A DNA stretch of 64,000 bases from a methanogenic archaeon ISO4-H5 (lineage in GTDB: Archaea; Thermoplasmatota; Thermoplasmata; Methanomassiliicoccales; Methanomethylophilaceae), in assembly GCA_001560915.1 (NCBI GenBank), contig CP014214.1, positions 744,001 to 808,000 on the forward strand, written 5' to 3'. The notes under the pieces were generated by a model that was given only the letters and a program-made list of their open reading frames with translations, was not told the DNA's origin and did no database searches. Numbering within the stretch: the first letter of the stretch is position 1; the number at the start of each line of letters is the position of its first letter. Made by a program: the position numbers and the translations under genes. Shown piece after piece: positions 22,335 through 30,896 of the stretch.

Positions 22335-23621
22335 TCAACGGAACAGGCGCTCCGCATCGGAAATCAGCGAGGTGGTGCCCAGAATCACCACGGGTCCGTC
22401 CCTTCCTGTCAGGGCGAGGGCATTCTCCAGATCCGGGCTGGGGATGTATGGGATACCCCTTTCCTCCAGGGCTGCGGCCTGAGCATCGGTGAAGACGTAA
22501 TGGGGGTTGGAGGAACGGGTGAGGATGAGTCTCTCCGCACGGGGCGACACCGCCTCCGCGACACCCGCGTAGTCCTTGTCGTCGGGGATGCCGATGATGA
22601 TGTCCGCCTTCCGTATGCTGAGGGTGTCCATGACCTCCAGGACCTGTCCGCAGCTGGAGCGGTTGATGCATGCGTCGAGGATGGTGAGGGGCTCCCTGCG
22701 CAGAATCTCCATGCGTCCGGGCCATACGATACCCGCCAGGGCCTTGCGTATCTCGTCGTCCGTGAGTTCGGGACGGATCGTGAGGGCGGCCGCCGTGGCC
22801 ATGGCGGCGTTCTCCGCCATGTGTCTGCCGAGCAGGGGTACGGTCAGTCCGGGAATGCGGTGATCCCCTATCCTCGCGGTGAATTCCGTGCCGTTACTGG
22901 TGAGACGGACCGATTCCGCGCAGAAGTCCTCTCCGTATACCTTCAGAGGGATGCCGAGGGCCTCCGAACGATTCCTAATCGCTTCCATGGCCTCGGGGCT
23001 CTGCCGGGCGGAGAAGGCGCATTCAGTGTCCTCCGTGATGACAAAACTCTTGTCCTCCGCTATGTCCTTCAATGTAGGGCCGAGCTCTCTGGTGTGCTCC
23101 AGGAATATGCTGTTGATGAGGGCGTATCTGTGGGGAACGCGGGCGACGTCGTCGTACTTGGCCCCTTTGCCGCATTCGAGAACGTTGAACCCTGTCCTTT
23201 TCTCGGAGAAATAGGTGAGCGCCGCGGCGGCCTGTATTCCCATGGGGCTGATGTATTTCCCTGCGGGGAGGGAATCGGATATCTCCTTGATACGGGGTTC
23301 CAGCCCCGATACGATGCGGACCAGGTCCCCGTCGGGAATGGGCTCCCCGCCGACCCTTATGCGTTCGTTGAAACGGGTGATGTGGGGGCTGGTGAGCATC
23401 CCCACGGACGTCGTTGCGGAGAGGATCGAGGAGAGCATCATGCACAGTGAACCCTTCCCCTTGCTGCCGGTGACTACCGCGCAGGGTGTGCCGGAGAACG
23501 ATGAAAGCACATGTGCCAGCAGTGACGGATCGCGGACCATTTCGATACCGCTGTCCTTCTGCAGCCTCTCGGCCGCGAGATAGTATTCGTAGATGAGGTC
23601 CTCCGCGCCTTCCCTGTCCAT
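22335..23621 (-). CDS. Folylpolyglutamate synthase-like Mur ligase
   Basis: A 428-residue ligase of the FolC/Mur family that adds amino acids, typically glutamate, to an ATP-activated carboxylate. The P-loop reads GSKGKGSL; SPHITRFNERIRV is the FolC substrate loop; LLGRHMAENAAMA and WPGRMEIL mark the central and C-terminal domains. In methanogens the acceptor may be a folate or pterin-like C1 carrier; the sequence does not decide. Start 23621 has GGAG 10 nt upstream and a TATA box (TATAAAA) near 23691-23697; the open frame further upstream includes that promoter. Confidence 0.85.
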   Translation of the reverse strand: MDREGAEDLIYEYYLAAERLQKDSGIEMVRDPSLLAHVLSSFSGTPCAVVTGSKGKGSLCMMLSSILSATTSVGMLTSPHITRFNERIRVGGEPIPDGDLVRIVSGLEPRIKEISDSLPAGKYISPMGIQAAAALTYFSEKRTGFNVLECGKGAKYDDVARVPHRYALINSIFLEHTRELGPTLKDIAEDKSFVITEDTECAFSARQSPEAMEAIRNRSEALGIPLKVYGEDFCAESVRLTSNGTEFTARIGDHRIPGLTVPLLGRHMAENAAMATAAALTIRPELTDDEIRKALAGIVWPGRMEILRREPLTILDACINRSSCGQVLEVMDTLSIRKADIIIGIPDDKDYAGVAEAVSPRAERLILTRSSNPHYVFTDAQAAALEERGIPYIPSPDLENALALTGRDGPVVILGTTSLISDAERLFR

Positions 23622-23714
23622 GCCGGTATCTCCGACCCCTTGAATCGCAAGGGAACGAAATAATCCTTTGCGAAGTAGCCAGGACACGGTTTTATACTAT
23701 CCCATAGATTCTTT

Positions 23715-23736
23715 TTACCAGATATAGGCCTGGTAA
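23715..23736. promoter_or_regulatory. Palindrome spanning the TATA box of the LRR surface gene
   Basis: TTACCAG (23715-23721) and CTGGTAA (23730-23736) flank GATATAGG, which sits about 30 nt before the ATG at 23758 and is a fair TATA box. A dyad centred on the TATA element would let a bound repressor exclude TBP. Confidence 0.4.
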
Positions 23737-23757
23737 GGCCGTTCATGAGGCATCGAC

Positions 23758-24975
23758 ATGAAATGCAAATCGACTGGAATAATGGGGGCGGTATCGCTGG
23801 TCATCGTTGTCGCAGCGGTCCTGGCCCTCGCCATCGTTCCGGCCGCCGACGATTCCGAAGCTTACACCACCACCATCTACGACAACTGGTGCGACTACGA
23901 GATCATCGGCCCCGGAGCGGTCGAACTGAAGAAGGTGGGCGGGGCCCTCACGGAACTCAGCATCCCCGAGAAGGTTAGTGACGGAACAGAAGAATACACG
24001 GTCACCCGCATCGCCGCGGAGGCCTGTCAGGACAACGGCCTGATACACAAGGTCACGGTCCCCTCCACCGTCACGGCGATCGGGGACAGCGCGTTCAAGA
24101 ACTGCAACCGTCTCAACACGGTCGTCCTCCCCGACAGCATCGAGTCCATCGGAAACCAGGCGTTCTACAACTGCAAGTACCTCTACAATCTGAACCTGAA
24201 CCTCGCCTGCCTCATCAGCATCGGCGACCAGGCGTTCTACGAGTGCAAGTCGATCAAGACCCTCACCCTTCCCGCTGGACTCGTCTCACTGGGAATCAAC
24301 GTCTTCGACGACTGTAAGAAGCTCACAGACATCGATGCCTCCGCATGCACGAACTTCACCAACGTCATCGCCGAGGAGAAGCGCATCGGACTGATGAACA
24401 CCGCAGGCACAGCGTTGTATGCAATGTGGTCCGCCGGACCTAAGGAAATCACAATTCCCTCCACTATCACCGAATATCGTTGCAGCATGGCGGGTGTCGA
24501 TTATCAGAAGATTACCTTCACAGGCCATGGTGGGGCAGTTAGCCTTGGATTCGACAGCGGGATCATGAGCATGGCCTCCGCAGAGGACGGGAAGGAATAC
24601 ACCGTCGTCCTCAAGCGCACCACCGACCTCCCAGGACCCGTCAAGTCCACCGCCGGTGCCTACGACGTCTTCCTCTTCCAGCCCACCGTTGGCGGGGAAG
24701 TGAAGGCCGGAACCTACCAGATTGCCCTGGAATCCAGCAACAAGTACTACACGCCCTACCTGATAAGCGCCTCCGGTGAGAGGACAGTTCTCGATTACGC
24801 CTACGACGGCCAGTATTACAGGTTCACTCTGGACGGGGAGAGCTACGTCTCCCTGATGGCCGAGAACTCCTCGCTGATCCCCAACGCGCAGGAGATCGGT
24901 ATCGCGCTCATCATCATCGGAACAATCCTGGCGGTCTTCGTCGCACTCATCAACCACAGGAGGTACGGAGCATGA
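23758..24975 (+). CDS. BspA-type leucine-rich-repeat surface protein
   Basis: A 405-residue exported protein: signal sequence 8-34 ending near AADDSEA, several LRR_5/BspA-like repeats at about 65-195 (for example STVTAIGDSAFKNCNRLNTV, then SIESIGNQAFYNCKYL), a beta-rich region, and a C-terminal membrane anchor (about 378-398) followed by NHRRYGA. BspA-like proteins are surface adhesins common in gut microbes and in host-associated Methanomassiliicoccales. The stop overlaps the next ATG by 4 bp, so the membrane protein that follows is a likely partner. Confidence 0.85.
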   Translation: MKCKSTGIMGAVSLVIVVAAVLALAIVPAADDSEAYTTTIYDNWCDYEIIGPGAVELKKVGGALTELSIPEKVSDGTEEYTVTRIAAEACQDNGLIHKVTVPSTVTAIGDSAFKNCNRLNTVVLPDSIESIGNQAFYNCKYLYNLNLNLACLISIGDQAFYECKSIKTLTLPAGLVSLGINVFDDCKKLTDIDASACTNFTNVIAEEKRIGLMNTAGTALYAMWSAGPKEITIPSTITEYRCSMAGVDYQKITFTGHGGAVSLGFDSGIMSMASAEDGKEYTVVLKRTTDLPGPVKSTAGAYDVFLFQPTVGGEVKAGTYQIALESSNKYYTPYLISASGERTVLDYAYDGQYYRFTLDGESYVSLMAENSSLIPNAQEIGIALIIIGTILAVFVALINHRRYGA

Positions 24976-26489
24976 AGGAAGTCGAGACCGAGGCGTTCTC
25001 GCAGAACGTCAAGACTAGGTACCGCAGCGATATCATCATGAGCGCCCCCGTGACCCTGCTGGTGCTCATCCTCCCGCTGATTGTGGCCGGGGTGTTCGTG
25101 CTCTCCGTCAGGCTCGGACAGCTGACCAGGCTGGAAGATTTCAAGAGCGCGTGGCTGCTCCTACTGCTCACCCTGCAGCTGTACGTCATGGCCATCGTCA
25201 TGTTCATCATGTACAGCAGGCTGCACAAGCATGCCAAGCGCGACAGGGAATGGAGGGGTGCCCTTCTGACCTTCGCCAAGGAGCAGCATGTGGACACCTC
25301 CAGGCTCGAGGATCTCCACAAGCACATCAGCTTCAGGGAGACCTTCGCCCTCTCCGCCCTCATCGTCCTGCTGATGGCGGTGATGTTCGTCTGGGACTAC
25401 TTCGCGTTCATCCGTTTCATCCCCGAGGGATACGTCAACGACGTGGAGGTCTATATCTTCAAGGACAGCAACATCCCCATCCTCAGGGACCTCACTCACA
25501 ACATGGTGTCGCTGATCCTCACCCTGCTGATCTTCATCTTCATCTTCTACAGGGTGCTCACCTTCCCGTACAAGCACGAGCAGAACCAGTGCGAGTACAC
25601 CGCCGAGTTCTCCATGAAGCTGAAGAAGGTCGGCATCGACGTGCCCGCCATGATCAGCTTCGTGAAGCACAGGAACATCCTGGTCCACCTGATCCTGATG
25701 TTCCTGACCTTCGGAATCTATGTCCTGTGGCTTTCGAGGAGGATCCTCAAGTCCATGAATGACCACCTCATCAACCAGTGGACCTACGAGGAGGGCCTGA
25801 TGCCGGTCATCGAATCCGGCGGAAGGGAGCCCTTTAAGAACCCCGAGGGACTCAGGATCAACAGGCAGTCTAAGACCATGCCCAAGTCCGTGGCCCGTGA
25901 GTTCACCCGTTACTTCGTCCGCAGGAACAGCAAGAGGCCCAAGATCCTCATCGTGGCCGAGCTCTTCCTCCTGGTGATGTGTGCCAACTACATCCTCAAG
26001 ATCGTCGCGCTCGTCTGCGAGATCTGCAACGACTTCGACAGGTATGCGTATATAACGTTCGGCAACATCCTGAACGCCCCCATCAGCATCTGGATGACCC
26101 TGGTGATGGTCGGCATCTACATGCTGCTGATCTACCTGTGTATCAGCGCCCTGCTGGGAATCGCATCTAGGAGGCCGTCCTCCTGGCGCAAGGTCGCCCG
26201 GAGCTGTATCACCTTCGTCATCCCGCTGTGGATTTCGGAGTTGTTCATCCCTGCCACCGGTATCAGCAACCTGTTCAGCTTCAACGTCTACCTCTCGACG
26301 GCGATCCTGTACAACGTGCTGCTGATCATGCTCGTGTCCTACAAGATCAAGAGGTTCTACACCCCTGTCGGGATGGCAGTCCCCGGAATGCTGACCTGGG
26401 TGAGGTTCATCTTCTTCGGAAATCTCGAATCGGCTTCCGACGAGATCGACGATAAGCAGTTCCTCGAGGCTATAGAAGAGAATGAGTGA
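24972..26489 (+). CDS. Multi-pass membrane protein with DUF4234-like segment
   Basis: A 505-residue protein with roughly eight to ten hydrophobic helices in two groups (about 20-180 and 225-490). The segment VHLILMFLTFGIYVLWLSRR resembles DUF4234 proteins. Between the groups is a charged cytoplasmic stretch. No catalytic motif is visible. Translational overlap with the LRR surface protein suggests a shared role at the envelope, but function is unknown. Confidence 0.65.
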   Translation: MKEVETEAFSQNVKTRYRSDIIMSAPVTLLVLILPLIVAGVFVLSVRLGQLTRLEDFKSAWLLLLLTLQLYVMAIVMFIMYSRLHKHAKRDREWRGALLTFAKEQHVDTSRLEDLHKHISFRETFALSALIVLLMAVMFVWDYFAFIRFIPEGYVNDVEVYIFKDSNIPILRDLTHNMVSLILTLLIFIFIFYRVLTFPYKHEQNQCEYTAEFSMKLKKVGIDVPAMISFVKHRNILVHLILMFLTFGIYVLWLSRRILKSMNDHLINQWTYEEGLMPVIESGGREPFKNPEGLRINRQSKTMPKSVAREFTRYFVRRNSKRPKILIVAELFLLVMCANYILKIVALVCEICNDFDRYAYITFGNILNAPISIWMTLVMVGIYMLLIYLCISALLGIASRRPSSWRKVARSCITFVIPLWISELFIPATGISNLFSFNVYLSTAILYNVLLIMLVSYKIKRFYTPVGMAVPGMLTWVRFIFFGNLESASDEIDDKQFLEAIEENE

Positions 26490-26514
26490 GGGCGGAACAC
26501 CGCCCCGAAAATCA

Positions 26515-26542
26515 TCCCCGGAGGTTCACAGCCCTCCGGGGA
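26515..26542 (+). terminator. Hairpin after the LRR/membrane protein operon
   Basis: TCCCCGGAGG and CCTCCGGGGA pair perfectly around an 8-nt loop 25 nt after the stop. No strong T-run follows. Confidence 0.5.
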
Positions 26543-26551
26543 GTCTTACAG

Positions 26552-26592
26552 CCTTAGATGAAATCAATTTTAGCACTAGGTTTCATCTAAGG
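26552..26592. repeat. 12-bp perfect inverted repeat in a convergent gap
   Basis: CCTTAGATGAAA (26552-26563) and TTTCATCTAAGG (26581-26592) flank a 17-nt AT-rich loop. It lies between the + strand operon and the end of the sirtuin gene on the minus strand, so it could be a bidirectional terminator or a protein site. Confidence 0.55.
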
Positions 26593-26615
26593 TTAAACCC
26601 ACGGAGTGAGTCACA

Positions 26616-27596
26616 TCACATCTTTTTCAAACAGGAGATAGTCGATCCAAGGTCTCCGTCGATGCAGATCGATCTATCGGAGATCTTCTTCGGACAATAT
26701 GTTTCGCCATAGTTCAGACAGGCGTACATGGAATTCGGTTCTTTCCATGTCCTGTACCAGAACGGGTATTTCACGATCACCGGTGTGTTGGATCCCACTC
26801 CCATCTCCAGATACAATATGTTCTGGCCTTCATGCCTTCTGAGGTAATCGGAATACCTGGCCGAGGCAATTCTCCATCCGTCATCTTCGACAAAGGAGTC
26901 ATCCGATCTCAGGTTGAGCGTCATAGGTATACCGTCGTCAGGGCACATCGGTATGAGTTCCGGATCGATGCTCATGGATACCCCGTCCGCGGGAATTCTG
27001 TAGAGTCCAGTTTCGTCCTTCACGAAACCTTGCGATTCCAGCATTTTGGAGATGAGTTTCTCGTTGTCGTACGTACGGCGATTGTTACGGTTGGTACTTT
27101 GAAAAAGACCATAGTCGCCCTGTGTGTAGAAGAGCCTCTGCTTATCAAATCCCGCTCTTTGGAATTGGTGGTCCACATTGGTGGTGATTACGAAGTAGTC
27201 CTTTCCTTCCAGTATCGACAGCAAATCCCTGTAGACCGATTTAGGAGGGTCGATGTAGCGGTTGAAGTAGATATGTCTGCTCCACCAGGCCCACATGATC
27301 TCAGGAGACGGGAATGGATAGAATCCTCCTGAATACATATCGGTGATACCGTATCTGTCGTGGAAGTCGGAGAAGATTGACTTGAACCTATCTCCGGAGT
27401 AAGTCAATCCTGCCGAGGTGCTCAAGCCCGCTCCTGCCCCGATCACTATCGCATCGGCTCTGTCCATGGCTTCCTTCAGCGATTGGACCGAACCGGTCCC
27501 TCTGGTGAGCTTCCTATCGAGGAAACCGATGCATTTCATCCCTTCTGAAATGGTTTCCCTGTAACCGTCTGGGATATCAGGACAATAGCTTTTCAT
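26616..27596 (-). CDS. Macrodomain-linked class M sirtuin (SirTM), protein ADP-ribosyltransferase
   Basis: A 326-residue Sir2-fold protein. The NAD site is clear: GAGAGLSTSAGLTYSG, then TTNVDHQFQ. Where deacetylase sirtuins have the catalytic His, this has Gln in YTQGDYGLFQ. The Asn/Gln pair at these positions is the hallmark of SirTM enzymes, which transfer ADP-ribose to proteins instead of deacetylating. The gene overlaps the macrodomain gene by 20 bp. In characterised bacterial systems the target is a lipoylated GcvH-like carrier encoded in the operon; none is present here, so the target is unknown. A longer start at 27626 would overlap more. Confidence 0.87.
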   Translation of the reverse strand: MKSYCPDIPDGYRETISEGMKCIGFLDRKLTRGTGSVQSLKEAMDRADAIVIGAGAGLSTSAGLTYSGDRFKSIFSDFHDRYGITDMYSGGFYPFPSPEIMWAWWSRHIYFNRYIDPPKSVYRDLLSILEGKDYFVITTNVDHQFQRAGFDKQRLFYTQGDYGLFQSTNRNNRRTYDNEKLISKMLESQGFVKDETGLYRIPADGVSMSIDPELIPMCPDDGIPMTLNLRSDDSFVEDDGWRIASARYSDYLRRHEGQNILYLEMGVGSNTPVIVKYPFWYRTWKEPNSMYACLNYGETYCPKKISDRSICIDGDLGSTISCLKKM

Positions 27597-28395
27597 AGAG
27601 CTCCCTATCCTTATCAAGGAAGACATTGAAGATTACCTTCTCCATGGAATCATCATGCATCAGCCATCTGGATACAGTATCAATCGCTATCTCCGCTGCG
27701 TTTCTGTTGGGGAAGCGGAACACCCCTGTGGAGATGCAGCAGAATGCCACGCTCCTTATCCCGTTCGTCTTACACATGTCGAGGACATTGGTATAGCATT
27801 GTGCCAGCAACCGTTCATGCTCCTCTGTGAGTCTGTCATAGACGATCGGCCCGACCACATGTATTACATGTTTGCAGGGGAGGTTGTACGCCCCGGTAAG
27901 CATGGGGACCGAGGTGGGCTGCTCGTATTCCATACCGCAGACTTTTCTCGTTTCGGTCATCTTCTGATGGCACTCTAACCTCAGCTGCATTCCAGCATAT
28001 GTATGGATGCAGTTGTCGATGCATGCATGACATGGCTGGAAACAGCCCAGCATCTGGGAATTGGCCGCGTTTACTATTGCATCGCAGTCAAGCGTCGTTA
28101 TGTCCCCCTGCCACAACGAGATCCTGTCTGCAGAAGATATACAGCTTCCGAGCGACCTGTCGACAGTATCAATCTCCTGTGCGTGGGTTACGCCCCTCTC
28201 CGAATTTCTCTCACGGAGATAATCGTCCTGAAGTTTTAGAAGATCGGGCGGAATCGGAGAGGGTCTTCTGACGTTCATATACGAACGCAGAAGCATCCTC
28301 TCCTCCTCGACGGTGCTGGGAGCCCCGGCAAAGGTCATCGGGGCACCTATTCTGATTTTATCCAGGAGAGGTTTGAGATATTGTTCGGAACTCAT
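27577..28395 (-). CDS. Zinc-containing macrodomain ADP-ribosyl hydrolase
   Basis: A 272-residue protein. After a helical N-terminal part (about 1-85), the macrodomain begins at ISLWQGDITTLDCDAIVNAANSQMLGCFQP... The cysteine/histidine cluster CHACIDNCIH and the later AYNLPCKHVIHVVGP and ISTGVFRFPN are typical of the Zn-Macro family linked to SirTM. These enzymes remove the ADP-ribose placed by the partner sirtuin, making the mark reversible. It overlaps HxlR upstream (ATGA) and SirTM downstream, so the three are translated as one unit. Confidence 0.92.
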   Translation of the reverse strand: MSSEQYLKPLLDKIRIGAPMTFAGAPSTVEEERMLLRSYMNVRRPSPIPPDLLKLQDDYLRERNSERGVTHAQEIDTVDRSLGSCISSADRISLWQGDITTLDCDAIVNAANSQMLGCFQPCHACIDNCIHTYAGMQLRLECHQKMTETRKVCGMEYEQPTSVPMLTGAYNLPCKHVIHVVGPIVYDRLTEEHERLLAQCYTNVLDMCKTNGIRSVAFCCISTGVFRFPNRNAAEIAIDTVSRWLMHDDSMEKVIFNVFLDKDRELYEKLLS

Positions 28396-28715
28396 GATTC
28401 AGATTCCATTCTTTTGTACATTTCGCCCCATTCTTTCAGGGAATCCAATACCGGACCCAATGACTTGCCGGGTTCGGTCAGCGAGTATTCCACTTTGGGT
28501 GGGACTTCCGCGTAAACCTTCCTTTCCAGCAAGCCGTCCGATTCCATCTCGCGGAGCTTCTGGGTCAGTACCTTCTGCGATACTCCGTCTATGCTGTGGT
28601 GGATCTCGTTGAATCTCTTCGTTCCGGGAAGGAGTTCCCTGATGATGAGCACTTTCCATTTGTCTCCGATCATCATCAGGGTGGTTTCCACGGGACAGGG
28701 AGGGAGTTCTTTCAT
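28392..28715 (-). CDS. HxlR-family winged-helix regulator
   Basis: A 107-residue MarR-like dimeric regulator: CPVETTLMMIGDKWKVLIIREL opens the winged helix and KRFNEIHHSIDGVSQKVLTQ is the recognition region. Cys7 sits where redox- or aldehyde-sensing HxlR proteins keep their reactive cysteine. Its stop overlaps the macrodomain start, so it probably regulates this ADP-ribosylation operon, most simply in response to oxidative or electrophile stress. A candidate operator lies at 29615-29629. Confidence 0.9.
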   Translation of the reverse strand: MKELPPCPVETTLMMIGDKWKVLIIRELLPGTKRFNEIHHSIDGVSQKVLTQKLREMESDGLLERKVYAEVPPKVEYSLTEPGKSLGPVLDSLKEWGEMYKRMESES

Positions 28716-28746
28716 GTTATCCCCATGTCCTTTCCCGATTATATCT

Positions 28747-29538
28747 TCACTGGGGGAAGAAGAAACCCGCGGTCATGTCGAGATAGTTCGCTCCGGAATA
28801 TCCGGGGTACTTCGCGTTGACCTTCGCCTTGAAATCCGTGGCATCCTTTGATTCGGATGCGATTGCCTTCAGACAGTTCAGGTAATCGATCTTGGTCTCC
28901 ACATCCTTCCTGGTCTCGGGGACGTAGTGGGATGAGAGGAAAACCTCGATTCCCCTGTCGAGGTATCCGCGGAGGTTGGCGATGATCGCATCCGCGTGAC
29001 CTGCACCGGCGACGATGGAGTGGCAGTCGTGTCCGATCATGTGCACATAGACGGCCTTCATCGAGGGGATGACTACCTCGTACGCATCGCCGTTGGGAAT
29101 GATCTCGAAATCGATTCCCGCAAGGGTTATCTTCCCGGCACCGAGGGATTCGCCGCTGTTGACGATACCGGAGTCGAAAGCCTCTCCGAAGATTCCGGAG
29201 AAGTTCTTCACTAGTCCCGCACCCTCTCCGTCCGTGTTGTACTTCACGGCTGAAGGGGTGAGGTAGTTCTTCACATCGGGAAGGAAGGAGGAACCGGCTG
29301 CATGGTAGGAAACGAGTTTTCCCACGATCTCTATCTTCTCGTCCTTGAGATACTGGGTCATCTCCTTGATGCTGTTGTGGAATGCGGGGAGCTCGATAAC
29401 GATACCCTTTCCCTGCCTGTCGACGATGATGACCTGGTCCTGGATAGCGTCGTTGGTATTGTAGACGCGGATGCTGGTCTCTCCGTCGGTAATGATGTTC
29501 ATGATTCCGTCGCTGAGTTTCTGTGTCTTTGTGTTCAT
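28747..29538 (-). CDS. Degenerate MBL-fold-like protein, first gene of the ADP-ribosylation operon
   Basis: A 263-residue soluble protein. Its layout (IRVYNTNDAIQDQVIIVDRQGKG, SYHAAGSSFLPD, HMIGHDCHSIVAGAGHADA, a Y-x-Y-rich end) resembles metallo-beta-lactamase-fold hydrolases. The canonical HxHxDH motif is missing, so metal use is doubtful. It lies 31 nt upstream of hxlR on the same strand with a TATA box and candidate operator in front, so it appears to lead the operon. Proteins of this sort sit near HxlR genes in other anaerobes, but I cannot name a reaction. Confidence 0.55.
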   Translation of the reverse strand: MNTKTQKLSDGIMNIITDGETSIRVYNTNDAIQDQVIIVDRQGKGIVIELPAFHNSIKEMTQYLKDEKIEIVGKLVSYHAAGSSFLPDVKNYLTPSAVKYNTDGEGAGLVKNFSGIFGEAFDSGIVNSGESLGAGKITLAGIDFEIIPNGDAYEVVIPSMKAVYVHMIGHDCHSIVAGAGHADAIIANLRGYLDRGIEVFLSSHYVPETRKDVETKIDYLNCLKAIASESKDATDFKAKVNAKYPGYSGANYLDMTAGFFFPQ

Positions 29539-29569
29539 GGTTTCTCACCGAATGTACAATCCTTTCCGA

Positions 29570-29578
29570 GTATAAGTA
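29570..29578 (-). promoter_or_regulatory. TATA box of the SirTM operon
   Basis: On the minus strand ACTTATACT sits about 32-40 nt before the ATG at 29538. Confidence 0.5.
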
Positions 29579-29614
29579 TCAAAAAGAAACCAATAGGAAA
29601 TAAAGTAACTGTGA

Positions 29615-29629
29615 GGTAACATGGTTACC
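29615..29629. promoter_or_regulatory. Candidate HxlR operator
   Basis: GGTAAC-ATG-GTTACC is a perfect 6+6 dyad about 40 bp upstream of the operon's TATA box. Further GTAAC half-sites occur on both sides (29604-29608 and 29635-29639), about two helical turns apart overall. HxlR-type regulators bind such short dyads. The rest of the 380-bp gap to 29919 shows no gene; a TATA-like TTAATATATT at about 29870-29879 serves the next gene. Confidence 0.4.
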
Positions 29630-29919
29630 GGCGGGTAACGAAAGAGGATTTTGGATTCGGACGTATCCCGTTTCAAATTCATCATTCGCAATCACCTCAG
29701 ATCGGATAAACGGAAATGCGTAGCGACCTCTAGCCTAGTTTTATGAGCCTGCAATCTCCATAGAGTATCGCAGAAACGACGGGAATCCTCAAGGAAGTGA
29801 AAAACCATGAGGAATAGAACAACCGCCGAAGGTGCGATATATTGTTACAAAAATGAAAGTTTTATTTCCTTAATATATTGAGAAAAGAATACCACATAAC
29901 CATTACAAGGAAAGGTATC

Positions 29920-30876
29920 ATGGCGAAATACGAAGCTCTCGGTAACGCAATAGAATCCGCAGTCCGGAAAGCCTGCGAAGGCAAGGAAGTGGGAATCGCT
30001 TTCTCCGGTGGAATGGATTCGGGATTGGTTGCTGCACTAGCCAAGAAATATGCCAGATCGGTCACCTGCTATACCTGCGGAACGGACGATTCGTTCGACG
30101 TTGCCGCCGGGAAGGAGCTGGCCGAGAAACTGGAACTGCCATGGGTTCACTGCAGAATCAGTGAGGAAAGCATAGAGGACGACATTCGTGAATTGATCCA
30201 GGCCACCAAGGTCAGCGATCCGTTCACGATTAGTTACGAACTCCAACTCTTCACGGTCTGCAGGAAAGCACATGAGCCAGTGATTCTTACCGGTCAGGGT
30301 TCTGACGAGTATTTCGGAGGATGTGCAAGGTCCGTCGACGAAGACGACCAAGAGTATCGGGCCGTGATGGATTGGGGTGTCGAGAGGCTCATGAAGGTCT
30401 CGGTCCCCTGCGAGCTCGCCATTGCTTCGAATTATCGCAAGAAACTGTTCTATCCCTATCTTGACGGAGAGGTCATCAGGCAGGTGGGACTCATAGACCC
30501 AGACGAAATCAGACCGCGTTCGTTGGAGAACCGGAAGATGGTCCTCAAGACCGTTGCTTCCGATCTCGGTTTCCCGGTTCTCGCCCACCGTACCAAGAAA
30601 GCATCCCAATACGGATCGGCCACCACAGATCTCATCCGTGACGCCGCACGGGCGAAGGGCATCCGTTACAACCAGTTCATCGCAGGAATATACGAGAGTT
30701 TGGGACTCAGGGATGCGAATCTCCTTCGCGATGCCGCAGTGGACGTCAGGATGGATCCCATTCTGCTCTATGATGCCGAACAGGTCCTCGGTAAATTGGG
30801 AATGACCCATTCGGAAGCAGTTGCAGAATTCTACAGGAAACTTGCGAAGGAAGGAAACCTCGATTTCCTCAGATGA
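29920..30876 (+). CDS. Asparagine synthase-like PP-loop protein without glutaminase domain
   Basis: A 318-residue ATP-pyrophosphatase of the asparagine synthase C-domain family. The PP-loop SGGMDSG is at 29-35 and the second signature is ILTGQGSDEYFGG. The N-terminal Ntn glutaminase domain is absent, so it would use free ammonia or another amine, or amidate something other than aspartate. Similar short proteins exist in several archaea with unproven substrates. ATG 29920 follows GGAAAGG by 4 nt, preferred to the in-frame ATG at 29878, which overlaps the TATA-like sequence. Confidence 0.82.
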   Translation: MAKYEALGNAIESAVRKACEGKEVGIAFSGGMDSGLVAALAKKYARSVTCYTCGTDDSFDVAAGKELAEKLELPWVHCRISEESIEDDIRELIQATKVSDPFTISYELQLFTVCRKAHEPVILTGQGSDEYFGGCARSVDEDDQEYRAVMDWGVERLMKVSVPCELAIASNYRKKLFYPYLDGEVIRQVGLIDPDEIRPRSLENRKMVLKTVASDLGFPVLAHRTKKASQYGSATTDLIRDAARAKGIRYNQFIAGIYESLGLRDANLLRDAAVDVRMDPILLYDAEQVLGKLGMTHSEAVAEFYRKLAKEGNLDFLR

Positions 30877-30896
30877 GCCAGATATCTGTTTTGTAC

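Noticed and set aside
21480-23450. 656-codon open frame on the plus strand
   Set aside because: It is the antisense shadow of dapB and the FolC-like gene, with no family-like sequence.
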